DNA of 64,000 nt from Amycolatopsis mediterranei (GTDB lineage Bacteria > Actinomycetota > Actinomycetes > Mycobacteriales > Pseudonocardiaceae), in NCBI RefSeq assembly GCF_026017845.1, contig NZ_CP100416.1, positions 4,829,608-4,893,607 on the forward strand, read 5' to 3'. Each line of letters opens with the position of its first letter. Positions within the stretch are counted from its first letter, which is position 1. A program made the translations under genes and the position numbers. The notes beneath the pieces were generated by a model that worked only from the letters and a program-made list of their open reading frames with translations, made no database searches and was not told the origin of the DNA. Shown piece after piece: positions 56,247-64,000 of the stretch.

Positions 56247-56271
56247 GGTTGCCGGGCGCCGTCCGGGGTAG
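56247..56271 (+). promoter_or_regulatory. sigma-B-like promoter GGTT-N15-GGGTAG
   Basis: GGTT (56247-56250), 15 bases, GGGTAG (56266-56271), ten bases before the RecQ ATG. TAGCCC within it is an alternative leaderless -10. Confidence 0.45.
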
Positions 56272-56281
56272 CCCGGCCGCC

Positions 56282-57904
56282 ATGAACGACAAAACGGTGG
56301 CCGAGCTGCGCCGGCTGGCCGCGGACCGCTTCGGCTGGGCCGAGCTGTCCGCCGAGCAGGCCGCGGCGATGAGCGCGGCGAGCGAGGGGCGGGACGTGCT
56401 GGCGGTGCTGCCCACCGGAGCCGGCAAATCGGCGATCTACCAGGTGCCGGCGCTGGTGCTGCCCGGGCCGACGGTGATCGTGTCGCCGCTGCTGGCGTTG
56501 CAGCGGGACCAGATCGAGGGCCTGGACGCCGCGGCCGTGCCGGACGCCGTGGCCCTCGACTCGCGGCAGTCGGCGGGGGAGCGGGACCGGGTGTGGGAGG
56601 CGATCCGGGCCGGCACGGCGGAGTACGTCTTCCTGTCGCCCGAACAGCTGGCGAAGGACGAGGTCGTCGCCGGGCTGGCCGGGGCGGGGGTGTCGCTGTT
56701 CGTCGTCGACGAGGCCCACTGCGTGTCGGCGTGGGGCCACGACTTCCGGCCCGACTACCTGCGGCTGGCCCCGGTGGTCGAGCGGCTCGGGCGGCCGCCG
56801 GTGATCGCCCTCACCGCCACCGCGGCGGCGCCGGTCCGGGACGACATCGTCGCGGCACTGGGCCTGCGCGACCCGGTGCGGGTGATCGCGAGCTTCGACC
56901 GGCCGAACCTGCACCTGGTGGTCGCGCGGTTCACCGGCGACGCCGCGAAGCGCGCGGCCGTGGTGGACCGGGTCGCGGCGATGCCCGGCAGCGGCCTGCT
57001 CTACACCGCGAGCCGCCGGGAGACCGAGGACTACGCCGAGGCCCTCTCCGGCCGCGGCGTCCGTGCCTTCGCCTACCACGCCGGGATGAAGGCGGCCGAC
57101 CGCGACGCGGTGCACGAGCGGTTCGCCGCGGGGGAGACCGACGTCGTGGTGGCGACCTCGGCGTTCGGCATGGGCATCGACCAACCCGACGTGCGGTTCG
57201 TGGTGCACGCGTCCGTCCCGGACTCGGTCGACACGTACTACCAGCAGATCGGCCGCGCCGGCCGGGACGGCGAACCGGCGGAGGTGCTGCTCTGCTACCG
57301 GCCGGAAGACCTGGCGCGGCAACGGTTCCTCACCCGGTCCGCGCCGCCGGAGGCGGAGTTGCGAGCGGTCGTCGAAGCGCTGCGGCCGGGACCGCTGGGA
57401 AGCCGGCAGCTCGCCGAGGCCGTCCCCGGCCCGGCCGCGCGGCGGACCCGCGCCCTCGGCCTGCTCGAACGCTGCGGCGACGTGGTCACCGGGCCGGACG
57501 GCCGGTGCACGCTCACCGCCGCTCGCGCGGACACCGGTGCCGTCGTCGGGCGGGCGCTCGAAGCGGCGGAGCGGGCGGCCGAGCTCGTCCGCTCGCGGGT
57601 GGAGATGGTGCGCGCCTACGCGGAGACCACCGGCTGCCGCCGCCGGTACCTGCTCGGGTACTTCGGCGAGGAACTCGCGAAGCCGTGCGGCAACTGCGAC
57701 CTTTGCGACGCCGGTGCCGAGGTCGAGGACCGGCCGCCCGCGGGGGAGTTCCACGCGGAGAGCGTCGTCCGGCACGCCGAGTGGGGCCGCGGCGTCGTGA
57801 TGACCGTCGAGGAGGACAAGCTCACCGTCCTCTTCGACGACGTCGGCTACCGGACGCTGTCGCTGCCGGTGGTGCGGGAACAGGCGCTCCTGGACCGCTG
57901 CTGA
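56282..57904 (+). CDS. recQ: RecQ-type DNA helicase
   Basis: The 540-residue product has the superfamily 2 motifs: PTGAGKSA (Walker A), VDEAHCVSAWGHDFR (Walker B plus RecQ loop), LTATA and QIGRAGRDG (motif VI). The zinc site is CRRRYLLGYFGE followed by CGNCDLC. No HRDC domain follows, so it is a short RecQ/RecS form. It acts in recombination repair. The longer open frame begins 33 bases earlier but ATG 56282 fits the promoter. Confidence 0.93.
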   Translation: MNDKTVAELRRLAADRFGWAELSAEQAAAMSAASEGRDVLAVLPTGAGKSAIYQVPALVLPGPTVIVSPLLALQRDQIEGLDAAAVPDAVALDSRQSAGERDRVWEAIRAGTAEYVFLSPEQLAKDEVVAGLAGAGVSLFVVDEAHCVSAWGHDFRPDYLRLAPVVERLGRPPVIALTATAAAPVRDDIVAALGLRDPVRVIASFDRPNLHLVVARFTGDAAKRAAVVDRVAAMPGSGLLYTASRRETEDYAEALSGRGVRAFAYHAGMKAADRDAVHERFAAGETDVVVATSAFGMGIDQPDVRFVVHASVPDSVDTYYQQIGRAGRDGEPAEVLLCYRPEDLARQRFLTRSAPPEAELRAVVEALRPGPLGSRQLAEAVPGPAARRTRALGLLERCGDVVTGPDGRCTLTAARADTGAVVGRALEAAERAAELVRSRVEMVRAYAETTGCRRRYLLGYFGEELAKPCGNCDLCDAGAEVEDRPPAGEFHAESVVRHAEWGRGVVMTVEEDKLTVLFDDVGYRTLSLPVVREQALLDRC

Positions 57905-58046
57905 CTCCAGCCGGGTGATCGGGTTCCCCCGGACGGCCCTGCCGGTTCGCCGGTCCGCGTGGCCGGTCCCACAAACTCCGGCTGCGTCGGAGGCGGACAG
58001 CCGCGGCTTGCGGTAAATCAAAGGAACCAAGACCGGTGGAGGTTCG

Positions 58047-58823
58047 GTGACCGAGACACTCATGAACGCAGCGGATCGCTGGAGACCGCTGTCCGAACTG
58101 CTGCAGGCACTGCTCGAGCGCATCGCCGGGGAGCTGCCCGGCTGGCTCGGCGCGGGCCTGACCATCAGCCGCGGCGAACGGCCGCTGCGCGTGCTGGCCA
58201 CCGCGGGTGTCGGCGAGCAGGTGCTGTCCGCCCAGCTGGCGCACGGCGGCCCGGTCCCCGTCGCGAACGCCACCGGCGAGCCGGTCACCACGGACCGCCT
58301 CTTCGGCGACGAGCGCTGGCCGGCGCTGACCCGCGAGACCGTCTTCGACGGCGGCCCGGCGGTCGCGGCGATCCGGGGCGCCGCCGCGCTGCCCGGGTTC
58401 TGGGACGAAGACGGGGTCTTCGTCCTGTCGGTCTCGCTCGACCGGGCACCGGGCGCGGACACCCTGGCCATCCTGCAGCGCTACGCGAAACTCACCGAGA
58501 TGACGCTGGTCGTCGCCGAGACCGCCACCGCGGGCGACCCCGACCAGATGCTGGACCTGCTGGCGTCCCGCGCCGCCATCGAGCAGGCGAAGGGCGCGAT
58601 CATGGCGGTCCGGCGGTGCTCGCCGGAGGAGGCCTGGCAGACGCTGCGCCGCGCCAGCCAGGAGTTCAACGTCAAGGTCCGCGAGCTGGCCGTCGCCCTC
58701 GTCGAGCACCTCGGGGGCCGCCGGCCCGCCTCGCCCGACGCCCTCCGCGAGATCCGGCCCGGCGCCCCGGCCCACCACGCCGCGCAACGGCTCTGGTCGG
58801 CCTTCACGAGCGTCTCGCCCTGA
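58047..58823 (+). CDS. GAF-ANTAR protein
   Basis: The 258-residue product has an N-terminal GAF-like domain (about 20-165) and a C-terminal ANTAR domain: SRAAIEQAKGAIMAVRRCSPEEAW and FNVKVRELAVALV. ANTAR proteins bind nascent RNA and prevent termination. The GAF part senses a ligand or redox state. GGAGG lies six bases before the GTG. Second in a cluster of similar genes. Confidence 0.9.
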   Translation: MTETLMNAADRWRPLSELLQALLERIAGELPGWLGAGLTISRGERPLRVLATAGVGEQVLSAQLAHGGPVPVANATGEPVTTDRLFGDERWPALTRETVFDGGPAVAAIRGAAALPGFWDEDGVFVLSVSLDRAPGADTLAILQRYAKLTEMTLVVAETATAGDPDQMLDLLASRAAIEQAKGAIMAVRRCSPEEAWQTLRRASQEFNVKVRELAVALVEHLGGRRPASPDALREIRPGAPAHHAAQRLWSAFTSVSP

Positions 58824-58831
58824 AGAAGAGC

Positions 58832-58856
58832 GTTTCCGGACCGGGCGTTTGGGTAT
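58832..58856 (+). promoter_or_regulatory. sigma-B-like promoter GTTT-N15-GGGTAT
   Basis: GTTT (58832-58835), 15 bases, GGGTAT (58851-58856), 69 bases upstream of the STAS gene. This is the best match to the actinomycete sigma-B consensus in the window. Confidence 0.6.
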
Positions 58857-58925
58857 CAAGACCCCGTCCTTGATCACGTCACTGCGTCGCCGGCCCCGGG
58901 CCGGCGCGGAAGGCCAATCGAACCC

Positions 58926-59321
58926 GTGTCCCCCACCTTTCCGGTCCCCGGCCGGTCCGCGCCCCTGACCGCGCGCCGGACGGAGTATCGCCCCGGTTTC
59001 CTGGTGCTCACCTTCACCGGCGAAATCGACGCGCTGACCCTGCCGATCCTCGAGCGCGAGCTGGGGTCGGCGCCACCGGGAACGACGGTGGTGGACCTGA
59101 CGCAGGTGGCCTTCGTCGGCCTGGCCGGCGCGCGGGCACTGGCCGCGGCGGCCGAGCGGGCCGGCGCGGCGGGCCGGCGCTTCGGGGTGGTGGCGAACAG
59201 CCGGACCCTGGCGCGCCTGTTCCGGATCACCGGGCTGGCCGCGGTCGTGCCGATGTTCGCGTCGTTGTCGGACGCGCTGAGGGAGTTGCTGGCGGCCGAG
59301 GTGCACGAGCCCGCCTGCTGA
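58926..59321 (+). CDS. STAS anti-anti-sigma-like protein, no phospho-serine
   Basis: The 131-residue product is an STAS domain: FLVLTFTGEIDALTLPILE, TVVDLTQVAFVGLAGARAL and a C-terminal helix. In active RsbV-type proteins the loop after VDLxxV reads FxDSSG with a phosphorylated Ser. Here it is VGLAG, with no serine or threonine, so it cannot be switched in the usual way. It may be a constitutive antagonist. GTG at 58926 lies after a sigma-B-like promoter. Confidence 0.85.
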   Translation: MSPTFPVPGRSAPLTARRTEYRPGFLVLTFTGEIDALTLPILERELGSAPPGTTVVDLTQVAFVGLAGARALAAAAERAGAAGRRFGVVANSRTLARLFRITGLAAVVPMFASLSDALRELLAAEVHEPAC

Positions 59322-59338
59322 GCGGGCCGGGCGGGCTC
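59307..59338. terminator. hairpin at STAS gene end
   Basis: GAGCCCGCC (59307-59315) pairs with GGCGGGCTC (59330-59338) across the STAS stop. The genes on both sides are convergent, so it may end transcription in both directions. Confidence 0.5.
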
Positions 59339-59405
59339 AGCGGCCGGGCGGGCCGAGCGATCAGTTCAGGATGAGTGTGCGAGGCAGATCACGGGCAGGC
59401 CAGGC

Positions 59406-60866
59406 TCAGCGGGCGATCGACAAGCCCGTGCCGCTCCCGAGTTCGCCCGCCGGCCACGCCCGGCGCGTGCTCCAGCGGGCGACCAGCACCCCCGCGTCCT
59501 GCCGGAATTCGCCGCCGCCATGGGTGAGGACGGCGCGGGTGAGCCGGCGGGCGATCTCCGGGGGCAGCTCGGCGGCGTCCCGGGCGAGGTGTGCGGTGAT
59601 CCGGGCGCGGCCGAACGGCTGCCCGGCCCCGTCCACGGTTTCGGCGACGCCACGGGAGCACAGCGCGATCAGATCGCCCGCTTCGAGCCGGAGCTCCGTG
59701 ACCGGTGGCAGCCCGCAGGCCGAGGAGAACCGCGGAGCGGCCGGCCCGGAGAGCGGGAGCGCTTCGCCGCGGCGGACGACCAGGGGTGCCGCCTGCCCGG
59801 CGCCGAGCAGGCGCAGGAGGCCGGTGTCCAGGTCCAGCTCGGCGAGCACACCGTTCACGGCGGGCGCGTCCGGCCGGCTTTCGAGCTCGGCGGCGACCGC
59901 GGCGAACTGCTCGCCCAGGGAGGCGCCGCCGTGACGGGCGGCGCGGTGGGCGGCGAGGGCGGACACGACGGCGGTGTTCGCGCTGCCGGTGCGTGCGCCG
60001 GCGTCGAACATCGCCAGCTGCGCCCGTTCCTCCGAGAGGGCGTAGTCGAACACGGTGCCGCACAGGTCGTACGCCGGCTGGACGCTCACGCCCACGACGA
60101 CGCTTTCGGTGGCGCCGGTGAGCGGCGGGAGGCTCTGCCACAGCAGCTCGGCGGGGGAGCCGCGGCGACGGTGGCGGCGACGGCGGTCCAGCCCGTCGCC
60201 GTACTGGGTCGTGATCGTGATCAGGTGCCCGAGCAGCGCGGCCAGCCAGCGGCACTGCTCCCGCAACGCCGGGTCGTCCGGGTCGGCGTCGCCGGACGGG
60301 ACGATTTCCAGGACCCCGAGCCGTTCGACGCCGTCGAGCAGCACTGTCCACAATGTACCGTCGCGGGTCAGGGTGCCGGCCCGGCGGTAGACGTCCCCGC
60401 CGACGGTGGTGTCGATGTCGAGTTCCGCGGCGCCCGGCCGCAGCGGCACGAGCGTGCGCTGGTCGTAGTCGGCCAGGTAGACGCCGATCGTCAGGTCGAG
60501 TGCGCGGCCCGCCTCGGCGACGACCGCCGGGAGCCGCTCGGGCGGTGCGCGGTGCGCGCCTTCGAGCAGGTCGACGAGCGCCCTCAGGGGACCGTGCAAC
60601 GGCTTCGCGTCCGGGATCGAGTGGCTGTAGGGCGCGCGGGCCGGCCCGGTCACTTCGTCGAGCCGTTCGTTGACGGCGTGGGCGACCATGTCGCGGTCGA
60701 CGCGCGGCAGCGTGACCAGCGCGTTGAGGTAGGCGTCCAGTTCCAGCAGGCTCAGGCTGCCGCCGAGGGCGAAGTACCGCATCCACAGCTCTTCCAGCGT
60801 CAGGTCGCTCCGGGCGAAGCACGCGGCGATCAGCCGCCGCTGTTCCTCCTCGGGGAGGAAACGCAT
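59406..60866 (-). CDS. SpoIIE-type phosphatase homologue, degenerate
   Basis: The 486-residue product has an N-terminal helical region (1-90), a GAF-like segment (about 100-230) and a PP2C/SpoIIE domain (about 250-470). The metal motifs are altered: GGDWYD is CGTVFDY, GDVMGHG is FDAGARTG and YTDGLVE is CSRGVAE. Only one or two aspartates of the site remain, so it may not be a phosphatase. Its ATG is four bases after the upstream GAF-ANTAR stop: the two are co-transcribed. Confidence 0.85.
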   Translation of the reverse strand: MRFLPEEEQRRLIAACFARSDLTLEELWMRYFALGGSLSLLELDAYLNALVTLPRVDRDMVAHAVNERLDEVTGPARAPYSHSIPDAKPLHGPLRALVDLLEGAHRAPPERLPAVVAEAGRALDLTIGVYLADYDQRTLVPLRPGAAELDIDTTVGGDVYRRAGTLTRDGTLWTVLLDGVERLGVLEIVPSGDADPDDPALREQCRWLAALLGHLITITTQYGDGLDRRRRHRRRGSPAELLWQSLPPLTGATESVVVGVSVQPAYDLCGTVFDYALSEERAQLAMFDAGARTGSANTAVVSALAAHRAARHGGASLGEQFAAVAAELESRPDAPAVNGVLAELDLDTGLLRLLGAGQAAPLVVRRGEALPLSGPAAPRFSSACGLPPVTELRLEAGDLIALCSRGVAETVDGAGQPFGRARITAHLARDAAELPPEIARRLTRAVLTHGGGEFRQDAGVLVARWSTRRAWPAGELGSGTGLSIAR

Positions 60867-60870
60867 GCGT

Positions 60871-61608
60871 TCACCCTTCCCGCGGCGCCGGGGCGACCAG
60901 GTGGGCGGCGGCTTCGGCCGGGCTGGTGCCGCGGGCGCGGGCCAGCGAGAGCAGGCGGTCGAACGCCGCCTCCTCGCCGAGGCCGTCCCGGCCCATGAGG
61001 AAGCCCTTCGCCATGGCGATCAGGTCCCGGTCGCGCAGGGTGTCCTTGAACCGCTCGCTGAATCGCCCGGCGCGTTCGTGGGCGCGGGCGTTGGCGACGA
61101 GGACCGCGGCGCGGTCGGCGAAGGTCACCAGCGCCCGCTCGTCGACGGGCCCGAAGGCGCCGGGTGCCGTCGCGTAGATCTTGATGGCGCCGTGGCAGCC
61201 GTCTTCGGTGGCCATCGGGGCGGTGACGACCGACCGCAGCCCCGAGCCGGCGACCGCGGCGCACCACCGGGTCCAGCGCCGTTCCGTGGTGACGTCGTCG
61301 ATCCGCTGCGGCGAACACCCGGCCAGCGCGGCCAGGCAAGGCCCTTCGCCCAGCTCGTACTGCAGGGCGTCGGCTTCGCGCACCAGCGGCCCGGAAGCGC
61401 TCGTCGTGACGAAGCCACCGTCGGCGTCGACCAGGGTGACCCCCACCCCCGCCGCGGCGGGGATCGTCGTCCCGGCCAGCGAAACGATCAGCTCCAGCAC
61501 CGACTCCACGGTGTCCCGCGAAAGCAGCAACCCGGACATCCGGGCGGCGACCACGGCCAGCTCGCCGTCCAGCGGAAGCTCGCCCGCCGAGGCCTGTTCC
61601 GACGACAT
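60871..61608 (-). CDS. GAF-ANTAR protein
   Basis: The 245-residue product has a GAF domain (about 25-170; GEGPCLAALAG is a typical loop) and an ANTAR domain (DRDLIAMAKGFLMGRDGLGEEAAFDRLL). It is followed at four bases by the degenerate phosphatase and divergent from another GAF-ANTAR gene 129 bp away. Role: RNA-level antitermination in response to a signal. Confidence 0.9.
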   Translation of the reverse strand: MSSEQASAGELPLDGELAVVAARMSGLLLSRDTVESVLELIVSLAGTTIPAAAGVGVTLVDADGGFVTTSASGPLVREADALQYELGEGPCLAALAGCSPQRIDDVTTERRWTRWCAAVAGSGLRSVVTAPMATEDGCHGAIKIYATAPGAFGPVDERALVTFADRAAVLVANARAHERAGRFSERFKDTLRDRDLIAMAKGFLMGRDGLGEEAAFDRLLSLARARGTSPAEAAAHLVAPAPREG

Positions 61609-61737
61609 GGCCGCTGATTACCAATCCGGGGTCCCTCGTAAACCCGTCCGGAGGATCCCGGGCCGGCCGGGGGCGGACATGGAACCACGGCGGAGTGGGT
61701 ACCCGAGGGGACTCGCGCCCGAGCGGGAGGAGCAGAC

Positions 61738-62484
61738 ATGGAACGCCGGGACCCCACCGCACCCGCGTCGCCGCTGTTCGACGAGGTCACCGGGGCGCTG
61801 GAGGCCCTCACCGCCGTGCTGCGGGAGGAGGACGACTTCCGGATCCTGCTGCGGCACATCTGCCTGCAGGTGCGCCACGCCGTCCCCGGGGTCGACGAGG
61901 CCTCGGTCACCTTGGTCACCGGCGAGGTGCCGCACACGGCGACCGCGACGAGCGCGGTGGTGGACGACCTCGACGGCGAGCAGTACCGGATCGGCGACGG
62001 TCCCTGCGTGGAGGCGATCCGCGGCGGCAAGATCGTCCGCACGACGGTGTCCGACGCGGTCGAGCGCTGGCCGCGCTTCGCCGACGGCGCCCGGGAGGCG
62101 GGCTTCGGGAGCTTCCTCGCCGCACCGCTGGTGGCCGACGAGCGGTTCTCCGGCGCGGTCAACTGCTACGGACGGCAGGACGACGGCTTCGAGGAGGTCG
62201 AGGCCCAGCTGCTGGAGCTCTACACGGCCGCGGTGGCGGCGATCCTCCGCGTGTACCACCGGTACCTGAAGGCCCGCGAGACCGCCGAGCACCTCCGGAC
62301 GGCGCTGACGTCCCGCGCGGTGATCGACCAGGCCAAGGGCATGCTGATGGCGATCCGCCAGGTCGACGCCGACGACGCCTTCGCCCTCCTGGTGGAGCAG
62401 TCGCAGCGGGAGAACGTCAAACTGCGCGAAGTGGCGGAGCGGTTCGTCGCGCGGGTGGTCTCCGGGCACGTCCTGCCGCGGTAG
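61738..62484 (+). CDS. GAF-ANTAR protein
   Basis: The 248-residue product has a GAF domain (about 15-170; YRIGDGPCVEAIRGG) and ANTAR (VIDQAKGMLMAIRQVDADDAF, NVKLREVAERFVA). GGGAGGAG lies six bases before ATG. A GGGTAC -10-like motif (61697-61702) is upstream but its -35 is poor. Downstream the -10 of the LigD polymerase gene overlaps its stop. Confidence 0.9.
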   Translation: MERRDPTAPASPLFDEVTGALEALTAVLREEDDFRILLRHICLQVRHAVPGVDEASVTLVTGEVPHTATATSAVVDDLDGEQYRIGDGPCVEAIRGGKIVRTTVSDAVERWPRFADGAREAGFGSFLAAPLVADERFSGAVNCYGRQDDGFEEVEAQLLELYTAAVAAILRVYHRYLKARETAEHLRTALTSRAVIDQAKGMLMAIRQVDADDAFALLVEQSQRENVKLREVAERFVARVVSGHVLPR

Positions 62485-62487
62485 CGT
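62482..62487 (+). promoter_or_regulatory. -10 box TAGCGT over a stop codon
   Basis: TAGCGT shares its TAG with the stop of the GAF-ANTAR gene and ends six bases before GTG 62494, giving a leaderless start for the polymerase. Confidence 0.5.
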
Positions 62488-62493
62488 GGGGCC

Positions 62494-63414
62494 GTGGCGG
62501 GGAGCAGGATCACGGTGCAGGTCGGCGAGCGCCGGCTGACGCTGTCGAACCTCGAGAAGGTGCTCTACCCGCGGCCCGGCTTCACCAAGGGCGAGGTGCT
62601 CGACTACTACACGCGGATCGCGCCGGTTTTGCTGCCGCACGTGCGCGACCGGGCGATGACGTTCGTGCGGTTCCCCGAGGGCGTCACCGGCACCTCGTTC
62701 TTCGAGAAGGACGTCTCCCGGCACGCGCCGGACTGGGTCCGCACCGCGCGCCTGACCGTCGGCGGCCGCGGCAAGGAGCCCGAGATCGTCGCGTACCCGC
62801 TGATCAACGACCTGCCCGAGCTCGTCTGGGCGGCCAACCTCGCCGCCCTCGAACTGCACGTCCACCAGTGGACCGTCGGGCCCGGCGACGAGCGCAGCAC
62901 CCCGGACCGGCTGGTGTTCGACCTCGACCCGGGACCCGGCGCGACGGTTGTCGACTGCTGCCGGGTCGCCGAACGGCTCCACGACGTCCTCGTCGAGGAC
63001 GGGCTCACCCCGGTTGCGAAGACCAGCGGCTCCAAAGGCATGCAGCTGTACGCGGGCATCGTGACGACGGACGGCGGTGAGCCGTCGCAGTACGCCAAGG
63101 CGCTGGCCGAGCGGCTCGCCGCCGAGACGCCGGACCTCGTCGTGGCGCGGATGACGAAGAACCTGCGCCCGGGCAAGGTCTTCATCGACTGGAGCCAGAA
63201 CAACCCGTTCAAGACCACGGTGGCGCCGTACTCGCTGCGCGGGCGCGACGAGCCGACGGTCTCGGCTCCGGTCACGTGGGACGAGGTCCGCGCTTGCCGG
63301 CACGTCACGCACCTCAGGTTCACCGCGGGCGAAGTCCTGGCGCGCGTCGAGGACATCGGAGATCTGTTCGCCGATCTGGAACGCACCCGCGTCCCGATTT
63401 TGGCGTTCGGCTGA
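62494..63414 (+). CDS. LigD-type primase-polymerase, third copy
   Basis: The 306-residue product is a third stand-alone polymerase domain: LTLSNLEKVLYPRPG, VRFPEGVTGTSFFEK, FDLDPGPG metal pair, TSGSKGMQLYAG and DWSQNNPFKTT. It differs from the copies at 9816 and 53635, so it is not a recent duplicate. It probably serves NHEJ or repair synthesis. Leaderless GTG. Confidence 0.93.
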   Translation: MAGSRITVQVGERRLTLSNLEKVLYPRPGFTKGEVLDYYTRIAPVLLPHVRDRAMTFVRFPEGVTGTSFFEKDVSRHAPDWVRTARLTVGGRGKEPEIVAYPLINDLPELVWAANLAALELHVHQWTVGPGDERSTPDRLVFDLDPGPGATVVDCCRVAERLHDVLVEDGLTPVAKTSGSKGMQLYAGIVTTDGGEPSQYAKALAERLAAETPDLVVARMTKNLRPGKVFIDWSQNNPFKTTVAPYSLRGRDEPTVSAPVTWDEVRACRHVTHLRFTAGEVLARVEDIGDLFADLERTRVPILAFG

Positions 63415-63688
63415 ACTTCGGCTGCTCCCATTCGCGCCGGATGCGCGGGGCGATTCCGGTGAATTGCGGGAAAACGGCTTCACCTGCGGATTTGATCGTC
63501 TACAGTGGATTGGTGCACGTGCAGACGGGCGTGTCGCTGCACAGTCCGCGACCGCGGATGCCCGGCGGTGGGCCGAAGTCCGCGAAGTCTGTACGGTCTA
63601 CGCACGAAGCGCGACAGCTGTCGCGGTGGCAAAAGACAATGAGGTGGCGGCCGTTGCCGCTCTTGTCGAACGTGGCGAAAGGAAACGG
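63415..63688. other. AT-richer leader before the DUF6292 gene
   Basis: This 274-base gap is less GC-rich at third positions than any coding region. TACAGT (63501-63506) may be a -10. The DUF6292 frame stays open throughout, with GTG at 63626 as an alternative start, but codon bias argues for non-coding leader. Confidence 0.4.
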
Positions 63689-64000
63689 GTGTCCGGCCTG
63701 ATCGACACCGATCTCGAATTCTGGTTCCAGCGCGGGCTGCGCGCGTATCTCGGCGAGGTGGCGCGCGCGCTCGGCTTCGGCCTGGAATCCTGCACCGTGG
63801 ACGTCGACGTCCCGGTGTCGGCGTACCTGGCGGTGGACTGGCGGCTGCGCCGGTTCCCCGAGCGCGACGTGGCGCTGCTCTGGGACGAGGTGCACGGCTG
63901 GGCGGTCGCCGTCGAGGCGGCGTGCGGGGAGGAGATGATCGTGCTGTCCTACCTCGGCGGTGAGGACATCCTGCCGCCGCCGCGCGAGGTCGTGCGCTTC
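63689..64000 (+). CDS. DUF6292 family protein (runs off the window)
   Basis: The first 104 residues are present: MSGLIDTDLEFWFQRGLRAY, then ESCTVDVDVPVSAYLAVDWRL, ERDVALLWDEVHGWAVAVE and EEMIVLSYLGG. This is the DUF6292 pattern, a small domain found mainly in Amycolatopsis-like genomes, with unknown function. AAAGGAA lies four bases before the GTG. The C-terminus lies beyond position 64000. Confidence 0.75.
   Translation, partial: MSGLIDTDLEFWFQRGLRAYLGEVARALGFGLESCTVDVDVPVSAYLAVDWRLRRFPERDVALLWDEVHGWAVAVEAACGEEMIVLSYLGGEDILPPPREVVRF

Noticed and set aside
63513..63701. 63-codon frame ahead of the DUF6292 gene
   Set aside because: It overlaps the better supported start in another frame, has no domain and sits in AT-richer leader DNA.

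Overview
The window is very GC-rich actinobacterial DNA with dense gene packing, many GTG starts and third codon positions almost always G or C. The gene families point to a Pseudonocardiales genome, most likely Amycolatopsis or a close relative: a DUF6292 protein, WXG100/Esp-like type VII secretion substrates, a one-chain long-chain acyl-CoA carboxylase, a bacterial nitric oxide synthase, LigC/LigD-type end-joining enzymes and GAF-ANTAR proteins. I see no rRNA, tRNA, CRISPR array, transposase or phage gene, so this reads as a chromosomal arm rather than a mobile island.

Layout. 0.1-4.5 kb: a secreted protein, a DUF1905 protein, a four-gene WXG100/YbaB module and an RsbW-like kinase. 4.6-12.7 kb: a drug exporter, a DUF1015 protein, a squalene-cyclase-like/DinB pair, a LigC plus LigD-polymerase operon, and an MFS/TetR divergent pair. 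12.7-23.1 kb: a CobW-type GTPase, nitric oxide synthase with a flavodoxin-fold neighbour, a sialate transporter next to a secreted sialidase, a YeiH exporter with its LysR regulator, a second LysR and an SDR enzyme. 23.1-36.1 kb: a PadR regulator with a His/Gly/Pro-rich arm, a methyltransferase, a secreted zinc carboxypeptidase, the 1825-residue acyl-CoA carboxylase, a DUF6345 protein with a possible caspase-like fold, and a broken leucine-rich-repeat-variant gene. 36-45.5 kb: a Tat-exported PHP hydrolase, a transglycosylase-like protein, three transporters and regulators, a bifunctional nuclease and an ECF sigma factor. 45.6-51.5 kb: a fatty acyl-AMP ligase and acyl carrier protein that run by overlapping codons into a WXG100-type gene, a 1106-residue repeat protein and a small acidic protein. 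52.5-63.4 kb: a stress and repair stretch with hemerythrin, a PE-Pol LigD-like protein, ribokinase, RecQ, three GAF-ANTAR proteins, an STAS protein, a SpoIIE-type phosphatase homologue and a third LigD polymerase. The window ends inside a DUF6292 gene.

Two regulatory signatures recur. Many starts lie 6-8 bases after a -10 hexamer of the TANNNT (often TAGGCT or TAGACT) type, which implies leaderless mRNAs. A second set of genes, mostly stress or repair, carries GNNT-N15/16-GGGTA(C/T/G), which resembles the sigma-B-family consensus of actinomycetes.

The best candidates for undescribed biology are the acyl-AMP ligase/ACP/WXG100 operon, the DUF6345 protein, the degenerate STAS and phosphatase pair among GAF-ANTAR proteins, and an 18-codon leader peptide whose stop overlaps the nitric oxide synthase start.
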